Shown in pieces: positions 52,154 to 60,079 of a stretch of DNA of 64,000 nt (its first letter is position 1; every line of letters begins with the position of its first letter). The notes beneath the pieces were generated by a model, which was not told where the DNA came from, searched no databases, and was given only the letters and a program-made list of their open reading frames with translations. The position numbers and the translations under genes were made by a program. The stretch is taken from positions 2,604,001-2,668,000 of the forward strand of contig CBDFIL010000003.1 of assembly GCA_965248075.1 (NCBI GenBank), written 5' to 3'. The DNA is from VXNE01 sp965248075 (GTDB lineage Bacteria > Pseudomonadota > Gammaproteobacteria > Pseudomonadales > Azotimanducaceae).

Positions 52154-53226
52154 CAGCTCCTCTGCTCGAAGTCGATGCGCGGGTCCACGAGCACGTACGT
52201 CAGGTCCCCCACGAGGCGCATCGCCATGCCGATCAGCGTGAAGCAGAACAGCGTCCCGAAGACGATGGGATAGTCGCGCTTCACGATGGCGTCATAACCG
52301 AGCAGACCAATGCCGTCGAGCGAGAAGATCACCTCGATCGCGAGCGCCCCGGTGAACAGGATGCCGATGAATGCACCCGGGAAGCCGGCGATCACGATCA
52401 GCATGGCGTTGCGGAATACGTGCCCGAACAGGACGCGGGTTTCGGTCAGTCCCTTGGCGCGGGCGGTCAGCACGAACTGCTTGCCGATCTCCTCGAGGAA
52501 CGTGTTCTTGGTCAGCATCGTGAGCGTGGCGAAGCCGCCCACCGTGAGCGCGGAGAGAGGCAGCACGAGGTGCCACAGGTAGTCGCCGATCTTCTGCCCG
52601 AGAGTGAGCTGATCGAAGGAGTCCGAGACCAGACCACGCATCGGGAACCAGTCGAGGTACGTGCCGCCCGCGAAGAACACGATGAGCATGACGGCGAAGA
52701 GGTAGCCGGGGATCGCGTAAGCCGTGAAGACGATGGCGCTCGTCCAGACGTCGAAGCGCGTGCCGTCGCGGACGGCCTTGGCGACGCCGAGGGGGATCGA
52801 GATCGTGTAGATGGCCAGGAGCGACCAGAGCCCCAGCGAAATCGATACGGGTAGCCGTTCCGCGACAAGCTCGATGACGGCCCGGTCCTGGAAGTAGCTC
52901 GTCCCGAAGTCCAGGCGCACGTAGCTCCACAGCATGAGCATGAAACGCTCGTGGGCGGGCTTGTCGAAGCCGAACTGCTTCTCGAGTCTTGCGAGCTGTT
53001 CCGGATCGAGGCCGGAGCTCCCCTGGTAGCCGCTCGGATCGGACGGCCCCATGCTCTCCGCGGCGGAGATCGACGCCGTCGTGGTCATCGACAGCCCGGA
53101 CATCTCGGCGATCGCCTGCTCGACCGGGCCGCCCGGCGCGAACTGCACGATCACGAAGTTGATCAGCATGACGCCGAACAGCGTCGGCGGGATCAGCAGG
53201 GCACGGCGCAGGATGTAGCGGCCCAT
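52153..53226 (-). CDS. yejB: YejB-type ABC permease (module 3, the only intact copy)
   Basis: 357 residues: MGRYILRRALLIPPTLFGVM then LINFVIVQFAPGGPVEQ, a periplasmic loop with the YejB-typical Ser/Gly-rich stretch and RLEKQFGFDKPAHERFMLML. Then come six helices with the EAA loop EEIGKQFVLTARAKGLTETR, followed by VLFGHVFRNA, and the ending YVLVDPRIDFEQRS. It starts 7 bp after the yejA stop and is coupled to yejE. The two other yejB copies in the window are a stub and an internally deleted gene, so this permease may serve all three binding proteins. Confidence 0.96.
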   Translation of the reverse strand: MGRYILRRALLIPPTLFGVMLINFVIVQFAPGGPVEQAIAEMSGLSMTTTASISAAESMGPSDPSGYQGSSGLDPEQLARLEKQFGFDKPAHERFMLMLWSYVRLDFGTSYFQDRAVIELVAERLPVSISLGLWSLLAIYTISIPLGVAKAVRDGTRFDVWTSAIVFTAYAIPGYLFAVMLIVFFAGGTYLDWFPMRGLVSDSFDQLTLGQKIGDYLWHLVLPLSALTVGGFATLTMLTKNTFLEEIGKQFVLTARAKGLTETRVLFGHVFRNAMLIVIAGFPGAFIGILFTGALAIEVIFSLDGIGLLGYDAIVKRDYPIVFGTLFCFTLIGMAMRLVGDLTYVLVDPRIDFEQRS

Positions 53227-53233
53227 CGAGCGA

Positions 53234-55138
53234 TCACTCCCTGCCGGCGAAGCGCGAGACCGCCTCCGCCTTGGCGCTGTCCCACCACCAGCTGTCGACG
53301 AAGGCGTCGCGGTCGAGCGGCGTCGGCGCGGGCTTGCCGTAGCGGTCCCAGTAGGCGATGCCGATCTTGACCTTGGACATGCCCGGGATGAAATAGAAGT
53401 TCCACAGCAGCACGCGGTCGATCGCGCGCACGGCCGCCACGAAATCATCGTAAGTCGTGGCGGACTGGAGCCCTTCGATCAAACGGTCGATGGCCGGGTC
53501 CTTGATGTTCGCCCAGTTGCTGCTGAGCGGCTGGTTCGCCGCCGCCGTGGAGAAGGCGTTGGCGATGGCGAGACTCGGCGTGTTGTCGGGGAGGAACCAG
53601 ATGGCGCCGGCGTCGAAGTCGCCGGAGCGCATGCGGTAGAGCCAGTTGGAGAGCTCGGGGGACTTGATGGAGGACTCGATGCCCGCGCGTTTCAGCACAC
53701 GCGTGTAAGGGATGAACGAGCCGCCGAGGGCCGGCGAGACGGCGACGAAGCGGATGAAGAACGGCTCGCCCGTGCGCTCGTGCACCAGGCGGTTGTCCTG
53801 CACCACCCAGCCCGCTTCGCGGAAGAGTTCGGCCGCGCGGACGAGGTTGTCGCGGTGCCAGCCGGGGCCCTGGTTCGGCGGCGGTGCGTAGGGCTCCGTG
53901 AAGACCCGTGGCGGCACGAGGTCGCGAATCGGTTCGAGGAGCGCGAGTTCCCGTTCGACCGGCAGCCCCGTCGCCGCCAGGTGGGATTGGTGGAAGAAGC
54001 TGGTCGCCACGTCGAAGAAGCCGTACCCGCCGCGCCGGTTGCCCCACTTGAAGTCGTTCAGCAGCCACAGCGCCTCGCGTACGCGGATGTCCTGGAAGCG
54101 CGGCTGGTCGAGGTTCCAGAAGATCGGCCACCAGAGCCCCGCCGGCTTCGACCGCGGCAGGAACTCCAGCTTGAAGAGGCCGGCGTCCACGGGCGGGAAG
54201 TCGTAGGCGGTCGCCCAGCGGCGCGGCACGTTCTCGACGTGGATGTCGACGGCGTTTCCCTTTACCGCCTCGGTCTGCATCTGGTCGTCGCGGAAGTAGT
54301 CGTACTTCACGCGGTCGAAGTTGTAGCGGCCGCGGTTCACCGGCAGGTCGCGGCCCCAGTAGTCGGGATCGCGCCGCCACTCGATCCAGCGGCCGATGTC
54401 GTAGTCCGCGATACGGTAGGGGCCGGAGCCGAGGGGCGGGCGTACGGTGCTCTTGCCCGCGTCGTTGCCCTCGGCCGTCCAGTAGTGCTCGGCCATCACC
54501 GGCATCTCGCCGATGCGGATCGGCAGCAGCCGGTTGTAACGGTGCTCCGGAAGGATGTGGTAACGGATGCGGTTGCCGTCCAGCACCTCCACCCTGGAGA
54601 ACGGGACGACGACGGCGGCGACCGTAGGGTTCGCCTTCTCCTTGTAGACCTCGAAGCTGAAGGTCACGTCACGGGCGTCGATCGTCTCACCGTCGTGCCA
54701 GTAGGCGCCGTCGCGGAGCCGGAACTCGATCCAGGCGCCGTCCGGAGGAACGGCGATGCACTCGGCCAGGAGCGCGTAGACGGTGGCGACTTCGTCGGGC
54801 GCACGTATCGCGAGGCTGTCGTACAGGTGCCGCGCGCGGCCGCCCCGGGTGTTCATGCCGCGGACCATGCGACCGAGCGCCATGGAGTTGAAGTTGTCCC
54901 AGTTGCCCATGTCGGGGACGCGGATCAGGCCGCCCTTCGGCGCGTCCGGGTTGACCCAGTCGAAGTGCTCGAAGTCAGGGGGATATTTCGGTTCGGAGAG
55001 GAAGGCGTAGCCGTGCCGGCAGGGGACGTCCTCCGGCGCGCGGACATCGGACCAGGCCGCGCCCGGGGAGAGGAGGCCCACCGCGAGCGCCCACCGTGTC
55101 GCCAAGGGAATCCCGCGCCTGGGAACCGCTCTGCGCAT
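53234..55138 (-). CDS. yejA: YejA-type ABC oligopeptide-binding protein (module 3)
   Basis: 634 residues from the ATG at 55138 (a GTG at 55147 adds three). Signal peptide RWALAVGLLSPGAAWSD; signature FLSEPKYPPDFEHFDWVNPD; core AECIAVPPDGAWIEFRLRDG, FSFEVYKEKANPTVAAVVVP and FWNLDQPRFQDIRVREALWL; ending SAKAEAVSRFAGRE. More distant from the other two copies than they are from each other, so module 3 is the oldest or diverged first. First gene of the only complete yejA-yejB-yejE unit. The LLM oxidoreductase gene ends about 15 bp upstream and could be co-transcribed. Confidence 0.95.
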   Translation of the reverse strand: MRRAVPRRGIPLATRWALAVGLLSPGAAWSDVRAPEDVPCRHGYAFLSEPKYPPDFEHFDWVNPDAPKGGLIRVPDMGNWDNFNSMALGRMVRGMNTRGGRARHLYDSLAIRAPDEVATVYALLAECIAVPPDGAWIEFRLRDGAYWHDGETIDARDVTFSFEVYKEKANPTVAAVVVPFSRVEVLDGNRIRYHILPEHRYNRLLPIRIGEMPVMAEHYWTAEGNDAGKSTVRPPLGSGPYRIADYDIGRWIEWRRDPDYWGRDLPVNRGRYNFDRVKYDYFRDDQMQTEAVKGNAVDIHVENVPRRWATAYDFPPVDAGLFKLEFLPRSKPAGLWWPIFWNLDQPRFQDIRVREALWLLNDFKWGNRRGGYGFFDVATSFFHQSHLAATGLPVERELALLEPIRDLVPPRVFTEPYAPPPNQGPGWHRDNLVRAAELFREAGWVVQDNRLVHERTGEPFFIRFVAVSPALGGSFIPYTRVLKRAGIESSIKSPELSNWLYRMRSGDFDAGAIWFLPDNTPSLAIANAFSTAAANQPLSSNWANIKDPAIDRLIEGLQSATTYDDFVAAVRAIDRVLLWNFYFIPGMSKVKIGIAYWDRYGKPAPTPLDRDAFVDSWWWDSAKAEAVSRFAGRE

Positions 55139-55152
55139 CGCTCGCACCGGAA

Positions 55153-56067
55153 TCAGGCGAAGGCCGCGACGATCTCCTCCTCGACCTGCTGGTACTTCTC
55201 GATGTCGCCCGTCCGGATGAAGCCGAACATGATCTCGTCCACGCCGGCGTCCTGGAACTCGCCGATGCGGTCGATGACGTAACTCTTCGGGCCGGACATG
55301 GACCCCGGGCCGAGCGCCTTGACGAAACGGGCCGTGGTGGTCTCGTCGTCGGTGATCTGCAGCGGCATCAGGAGCGTGCGGCGAATTTCGGCAGGATCCC
55401 GGCCCACGTCCTCGCAGTGCTTGTCGAGCACGCCGGTCTTGTGCCGATAGACCTCCATCGACATGCCCTGTCGCGCCCAGCCGTCGAGATTGAACACGTC
55501 ACCGTACATCGCGAGAGTGCGCAGCGTACGCCGCTCGCCGGTGCCGCCCACCATGATCGGGGTGTGCGGCTGCTGGTAGCAGCCCGGTTCGAGGGGCGCC
55601 TGGTCAAGATGGTAGTACTGGCCGTGATAGTCCACCGGTCCGTCCGCGGTGAACATCGTGCGGATCAGCTCGCAGGCTTCCTGGAAGCGGTCCTGGCGCT
55701 CCTTCATCGATGGGAAATCCCAGCCGTAGGCCTCGTGTTCGCGCTTGAACCACGCCGCGCCGATGGCGAGGGTGAAACGGCCGCGCGACGCCTGGTCGAG
55801 GGTGGCCGCCATCTTCGCGACGAGGGCGGGGTTGCGGTAGGTGTTGCCGAGCACCAGGTGGCCGAGCCGCAGTTTCTGCGTCATGCCCGCGGCGACCGAG
55901 ATCAGTGTGAATCCCTCGAACGCGGTGCGGTGCTCCTCCCTTCCCGGGGGCAGGAAGTGGTCGGCGAACCAGAGGCTGTGCCAGCGCCCCGCCTCCATGG
56001 CCTGGATGGACGCCTCGAGGTCGTCCCAGGTGGTGTCGTAGCAGTTGACCTGTACGCCGAACTTCAT
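55153..56067 (-). CDS. LLM-class flavin-dependent oxidoreductase
   Basis: 304 residues: MKFGVQVNCYDTTWDDLEAS, LWFADHFLPPG, LGHLVLGNTYRNPALVAKMA, LDQASRGRFTLAIGAAWFKR-EHEAYGWDFPSMKERQDRFQ and HTPIMVGGTGERRTLRTLA. This is the luciferase-like TIM barrel of the F420- or FMN-dependent families; 'GAAWFKREHEAYG' is the variant of the F420-dependent subgroup (family knowledge, moderate). GAGGAGGG six bases before the ATG. It is different from the LLM gene at 11179. Substrate unknown. Confidence 0.9.
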   Translation of the reverse strand: MKFGVQVNCYDTTWDDLEASIQAMEAGRWHSLWFADHFLPPGREEHRTAFEGFTLISVAAGMTQKLRLGHLVLGNTYRNPALVAKMAATLDQASRGRFTLAIGAAWFKREHEAYGWDFPSMKERQDRFQEACELIRTMFTADGPVDYHGQYYHLDQAPLEPGCYQQPHTPIMVGGTGERRTLRTLAMYGDVFNLDGWARQGMSMEVYRHKTGVLDKHCEDVGRDPAEIRRTLLMPLQITDDETTTARFVKALGPGSMSGPKSYVIDRIGEFQDAGVDEIMFGFIRTGDIEKYQQVEEEIVAAFA

Positions 56068-56194
56068 GTTGCCCTCCTCTTTATCGATCTGTCGAGCTGT
56101 CGAGTTTGTGGAGCGTTGTGGAGCGAGTAGGGAGCGAGGGGCTTCCGGACCGTGTCGACGGACGGCCGCCGCTACGTCTCGCCCGCGCCTGTCC

Positions 56195-57136
56195 CTACCG
56201 GGTGGCCGCCAGTCGCGGTACGGCCTGGTTCTGTTCGAGATACGGGAACGTGTCGTCGAAGCCGATCAGCTCCCGCATCCTGTCCGGGTCTGCGCAGTCC
56301 TCCCACGGCGTGTCGAGGAACGTCAGGCGCGTGTTCTCCTGTGGGAGGACCGAGACGTGGCGATAGTATGGTACGGCGCACAGGCGCAGTCCGGGAGTCT
56401 TTTTCGGGAACGCCCCGTGCCACGTCGTGCCCGGGAAGACGATCACCGATCCCCGCGGCGCTTCCGCCGGTTTCGCGTGCTCGGCCGCCTTCGGCTGCAC
56501 GGGGTGGCCGTTCGACCGGTGCGAGCCCGGGACGTAGGCGAGCGCGCCGCCCTCGAGTGTGTAGTCCGTGAGACACCAGGTCGCATTCGCCGTGAGCGCC
56601 GTCCTGCCCCACGGCAGCGGGTTGCGGCCCTGGTCGCAGTGCAGGGCGAGGCCCGGTCCGTAGCCGTAGTCGCCCTGCCATTTGACGAACGAGTTGCTGC
56701 TGCTGAGGCGCCGTGCCTTGCCGCCCGCGGCGGCGCCGAGGAAGTCACTCGGTCCCATGAGGTGGTCAATCAGCGCGTCGACCACCGGATTGACGGCGAG
56801 GTCCCGGATGGAGCGGTCGAGCTGCAGGATCTGCTGGATGATCATCTGGGTCGATGGCGGCGGCTTCTCGTTGTCGTCGAAGGAGCCCCCGTCCGCCAGC
56901 GCCTCGGGTTGCCACTCCAGTTCGCCCAACGGGCCGTCCTCGACGGTAATCGGGCAGCCCGTCATCTCCTCGAAGCGCCGGCAGAGCACCTCCGTGCACC
57001 GGTCGATGAGCTCCGGCGTCACGCCGGTGACCTCCGGCGGCAGGATGGTCAGGCCGTCGCTTTCGAGTTCGAGCACGTAACGCTCGAGCCCGAATTCGGT
57101 GATATCCCCGGTCAACTGTGTCGCTGCGGTCTGCAT
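56195..57136 (-). CDS. Phytanoyl-CoA dioxygenase (PhyH) family protein
   Basis: 313 residues. YVLELESDGLTILPPEVTGV opens the fold, GPGLALHCDQGRNPLPWGRT carries the HxD iron site, LAYVPGSHRSNGHP the PGSH strand and TWHGAFPKKTPGLRLCAVPY the distal His and 2-oxoglutarate Arg. The C-terminus is DDTFPYLEQNQAVPRLAATR. It is about 130 bp upstream of the LLM oxidoreductase gene in the same direction and may be expressed with it. Start at 57136; the long open frame further upstream is antisense to the avidin-like gene. Confidence 0.9.
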   Translation of the reverse strand: MQTAATQLTGDITEFGLERYVLELESDGLTILPPEVTGVTPELIDRCTEVLCRRFEEMTGCPITVEDGPLGELEWQPEALADGGSFDDNEKPPPSTQMIIQQILQLDRSIRDLAVNPVVDALIDHLMGPSDFLGAAAGGKARRLSSSNSFVKWQGDYGYGPGLALHCDQGRNPLPWGRTALTANATWCLTDYTLEGGALAYVPGSHRSNGHPVQPKAAEHAKPAEAPRGSVIVFPGTTWHGAFPKKTPGLRLCAVPYYRHVSVLPQENTRLTFLDTPWEDCADPDRMRELIGFDDTFPYLEQNQAVPRLAATR

Positions 57137-57302
57137 GGCCTTCGGGCCTCGTGGTCGTTCGTGGATGGCCCGCGAAGTTTGGACTACATTGTGGCGTCGG
57201 GAAAGGTGGCGTCGGGAAAGTGGACGGCGCGCGGCGCATGGCCGCGCGGCACGTCCACGGCCGATAGCGTGGCGAGGCGACATCCAAAGGGGGGGTGCGG
57301 CG

Positions 57303-57668
57303 ATGGATCTGGACGGGACCTGGATCAACCAGAACGGCTCGACCCTCCGGTTGGCGGTAGCTTCCGACGGCACGATTGCCGGAGAGTTCCGCACGCGCAA
57401 GGGGCGCGCGGCCGCGAACCGGACCTACCAGATCGTGGGGCGCCGCAACGAAGGACTGGTCGCGTTTCACGTCGACTGGCAGGACATCGAGGTCAACCTG
57501 CACGCCATGGTGTCGTTCACCGGCCGCCTGCTCGTCGACGACGACGGCCACGACGCGATCCACACCGTCTGGGTACTCGCGCGCGAGTTCGAGGATCAGG
57601 CGTTCACGCATCCCACCGAGGCCTGGAACGCGTTTCTCACCAACGCGGACATCTGGCAGCGGGTGTGA
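57303..57668 (+). CDS. Avidin/streptavidin-family biotin-binding protein, no signal peptide
   Basis: 121 residues that follow streptavidin strand by strand: LDGTWINQNGSTLRLAVASD (GTWxNxxGS), DGTIAGEF, RTYQIVGRR, VAFHVDWQD, HAMVSFTGRLLVDDD, DAIHTVWVLA and PTEAWNAFLTNADIWQRV. Biotin-contact positions of streptavidin that are kept: Asn23, Ser27, Trp79, Trp108, Leu110, Trp120 and Asp128. Changed: Leu25 to Asn, Tyr43 to Phe, Ser45 to Thr, Ser88 to Ala, Thr90 to Val and Trp92 to Phe. Known avidins are secreted; this one starts right before the first strand, with an AGGGGGGG site upstream, so it seems cytoplasmic. The residue mapping was done by eye. The SDR gene follows after 103 bp. Confidence 0.88.
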   Translation: MDLDGTWINQNGSTLRLAVASDGTIAGEFRTRKGRAAANRTYQIVGRRNEGLVAFHVDWQDIEVNLHAMVSFTGRLLVDDDGHDAIHTVWVLAREFEDQAFTHPTEAWNAFLTNADIWQRV

Positions 57669-57771
57669 CCGGGTCGCTGCTGCCCGTGCAGGACTGCGCC
57701 GCCTGACCGGGAGGCCGGCGGGCTCTTTGCTAACATCCGGCGCTTCGACCGACGAAGGGGCGGAGGACGCC

Positions 57772-58545
57772 ATGGCATACGACGCATTCGATCTGACCGG
57801 CAAGGTAGCCGTCATTACCGGTGGCAACGGTGGCATCGGTCTCGGTTTTGCACGCGCCGTCGCGGCCGCGGGCGCCGACGTCAGCGTCTGGGGCACGAAC
57901 CCCGAGAAGAACGCGGCCGCGGAGAAGGAGCTCCAGGAAATCAATCCATCGGCATCCGCCACGATCTGCGACGTGTCCAACGAGTCCGCGGTGGAGGAAG
58001 CCATGGCCGGCGTCATCGAACGCTACGGCCGGGTCGACGCCTGCTTCCCGAACGCCGGCATCGGCACGCAGAACCAGAAGCCCTTCTTCGAGCACTCCAA
58101 CGAGGACTGGTTCCGCGTCATCGACGTGAACCTGCACGGTGTCTTCTACACCCTGCGCGCCGCCACGCGCCAGATGGTCAAGCAGGGCGAGGGCGGCAGC
58201 CTGGTGTTGACGTCGAGCGGGACAGCCATCCAGGGTTCCGCCAAGGGGCAGGCCTACGCCGCGACCAAGGGCGGCATGATCGCCATGACGCTCGCCCTCT
58301 CCACCGAGATGGCGCGCTACAAGATCACGGCGAACGCCATCATTCCCGGCTGGGTGGACACCCCCATGACCGAGCGGTTGTTCCAGTGGGACAAGTTCGT
58401 CAATGCCGTCATGCCCCGCATCCCCATGCGCCGCTGGGGCACCCCGGAGGACTTCGGCCCGATCGCCGTGTACCTGATGAGCGGCGCGTCCCGGTGGCAT
58501 ACCGGGGATGTGATCAAGATCGACGGGGGGTTCAGTATCTTTTGA
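57772..58545 (+). CDS. Short-chain dehydrogenase/reductase (SDR)
   Basis: 257 residues: VITGGNGGIGLGFARAVAAA is the cofactor motif, CFPNAGIGTQ the structural motif, LVLTSSGTAIQG and YAATKGGMIAMTLALSTEM the active site, and WHTGDVIKIDGGFSIF the C-terminal strand. It belongs to the classical family that includes 3-oxoacyl and sugar-acid reductases; substrate unknown. GCGGAGGA precedes the ATG. It follows the avidin-like gene in the same direction, though a functional link is only a possibility. Confidence 0.94.
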   Translation: MAYDAFDLTGKVAVITGGNGGIGLGFARAVAAAGADVSVWGTNPEKNAAAEKELQEINPSASATICDVSNESAVEEAMAGVIERYGRVDACFPNAGIGTQNQKPFFEHSNEDWFRVIDVNLHGVFYTLRAATRQMVKQGEGGSLVLTSSGTAIQGSAKGQAYAATKGGMIAMTLALSTEMARYKITANAIIPGWVDTPMTERLFQWDKFVNAVMPRIPMRRWGTPEDFGPIAVYLMSGASRWHTGDVIKIDGGFSIF

Positions 58546-58589
58546 GCCGTGCCGGGATCCGGTCCCTTGGTGGAAGGTCGGGGAGACGG

Positions 58590-59012
58590 CTACGGCTGGT
58601 CCGGCAAGGTCGATACCTGCACCCGCCGTGCAGCCCTGATCAGGGCTCGGTCGCGAGTGGCCAAGTCCAGTCCGAGACGCATCGCGAGTTCGAGGTAGGA
58701 AGCGTCGTAGGTAGTCAGCGATTCGGACCGCGCGAGCGTCAGTATCTCTCGGAAGGCGCGCTCGTCGGTCTCCGGGTCGGTGACGATCGGCAACTGATCC
58801 AGCAGCCTGAGGTGCGCCGGAATCCGCGAAGGCGCAATACGGTTGCGCCGCTCCGCCTGGGCCAGAACGTTGCCCAGTTCGAGGCGCCACAGGCCCGGGA
58901 CGAAAGCGCGTCCCTCCCTCAGTCGATCCAACAGGGCATCGGTTTGTGGCGTGGCCTCTTCATCGATCAACCAGGTTACGGCGACCGAGCAGTCCAGCAC
59001 GAACGTCGTCAT
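58590..59012 (-). CDS. PIN-domain toxin (VapC-like)
   Basis: 140 residues: MTTFVLDCSVAVTWLIDEEA holds the first catalytic Asp (Asp7), VPGLWRLELGNVLAQAE the conserved Glu, LTTYDASYLELAMRLGLDLA the third acid, and TRDRALIRAARR the last. Complete PIN toxin of normal length. It overlaps the Phd-type antitoxin by 4 bp (ATGA). It lies between two SDR genes, convergent with the left one. Confidence 0.93.
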   Translation of the reverse strand: MTTFVLDCSVAVTWLIDEEATPQTDALLDRLREGRAFVPGLWRLELGNVLAQAERRNRIAPSRIPAHLRLLDQLPIVTDPETDERAFREILTLARSESLTTYDASYLELAMRLGLDLATRDRALIRAARRVQVSTLPDQP

Positions 59013-59248
59013 CTACGTCCATCGTCGCGCAGATCCTTCCAGTCGAGACCACCGAGACTCGTACCGGAGCGCAGCGCACGGAGTTCGTCGATTGCCGCAG
59101 CCACGCGGTCGCGCTCCACTTGCTCGGCCGGCACGAGCCGGGCGACCGGAACCCCGCGTCGAGTGATAAGGACCTCCTCTCCTCGCGCGACCCTGTCGAG
59201 AAGGGACGACAGGTGCGTCTTTGCGTCGAACGCTCCGACCTGGATCAT
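59009..59248 (-). CDS. Phd/YefM-type antitoxin
   Basis: 79 residues: MIQVGAFDAKTHLSSLLDRV then ARGEEVLITRRGVPVARLVP, the Phd fold ('A.DAK..L..LL..V..GE...ITRRG.PVA'), followed by a short toxin-binding tail (SLGGLDWKDLRDDGRR). The frame extends upstream to 59311, but the family start is at 59248. It is co-translated with the PIN toxin. Confidence 0.92.
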   Translation of the reverse strand: MIQVGAFDAKTHLSSLLDRVARGEEVLITRRGVPVARLVPAEQVERDRVAAAIDELRALRSGTSLGGLDWKDLRDDGRR

Positions 59249-59307
59249 CGTACCAATCAAACTGGTTGATTCAACTAGTATACCGCGATGGCCCGCCAGG
59301 CGATCGC

Positions 59308-60078
59308 TCAATCCCTCCGTCGCGGCGCCGCCCCCACCCGCGCCATGCCGCCGTCCACCGCCACCACCTCGCCGGTGACGTACCGCGAGGCGTCGCTGGC
59401 GAAGAACAGCACGACGTCCGCGACATCGTCCCCGTAGCCCCAGCGCTTGAGCGCGATGCCGTCCTCGAGCCGTTCGATGAGGCCGGGCACGTTCTGCCGG
59501 TCGCTCTCCCAGATCGCGGTGGCGATGAGACCCGGGCAGAGGGCGTTGACGCGGATGCCGTGTGCGCCCCAGTCCGCGGCGAGCGCCCGCGTGATGGCGT
59601 CGACGGCCCCCTTGGTGCCGGCATAGGCCACGCGGCCCAGCGGTCCCCGCAGGCTCGCGATGGACGAGATGTTGATCACGGACCCGCCGCCGCGTTCGAT
59701 CATCGACGGGGCGAGCCCGATGGTGAGCATGAGTAGCGATCTGACGTTGAGGGAGAAGACGAGATCGAAGTCTTCCTCGGTCAGCTGTTCGGGCGTACGG
59801 CGCATCGGGATGCCGGCGTTGTTGACCAGGATGTCGACCCCGTCGACCGCCGCGAGGACGCGCTCGGCAAGCTCCGTGCCCGCCCGGGGCGGCGCCAGGT
59901 CGGCTTCGAGAACGACCGGGTCGTTCGAGAGGTCGGCCGCGACCCGTTCCAGGTCCGGGATCGTCCGTCCGCTCAGGATGACCCTGGCGCCGGCCGCGTC
60001 GAGGGCGCGCGCACTGGCTTCGCCGATGCCGCGGGTGGCGCCCGTGACGACGGCGGTCTTTCCGGCCAGGTCGTTCAT
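59308..60078 (-). CDS. Short-chain dehydrogenase/reductase (SDR)
   Basis: 256 residues: MNDLAGKTAVVTGATRGIGE carries the cofactor motif, ILVNNAGIPMRR the structural motif, VINISSIASLRGP and YAGTKGAVDAITRALA the active site, and VTGEVVAVDGGMARVG the C-terminal strand. FabG-like. It starts one base after the stop of the MBL-fold hydrolase gene, so the two form an operon and probably act in one pathway. Start at 60078, the ATG directly before the family sequence. Confidence 0.94.
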   Translation of the reverse strand: MNDLAGKTAVVTGATRGIGEASARALDAAGARVILSGRTIPDLERVAADLSNDPVVLEADLAPPRAGTELAERVLAAVDGVDILVNNAGIPMRRTPEQLTEEDFDLVFSLNVRSLLMLTIGLAPSMIERGGGSVINISSIASLRGPLGRVAYAGTKGAVDAITRALAADWGAHGIRVNALCPGLIATAIWESDRQNVPGLIERLEDGIALKRWGYGDDVADVVLFFASDASRYVTGEVVAVDGGMARVGAAPRRRD

Positions 60079-60079
60079 G

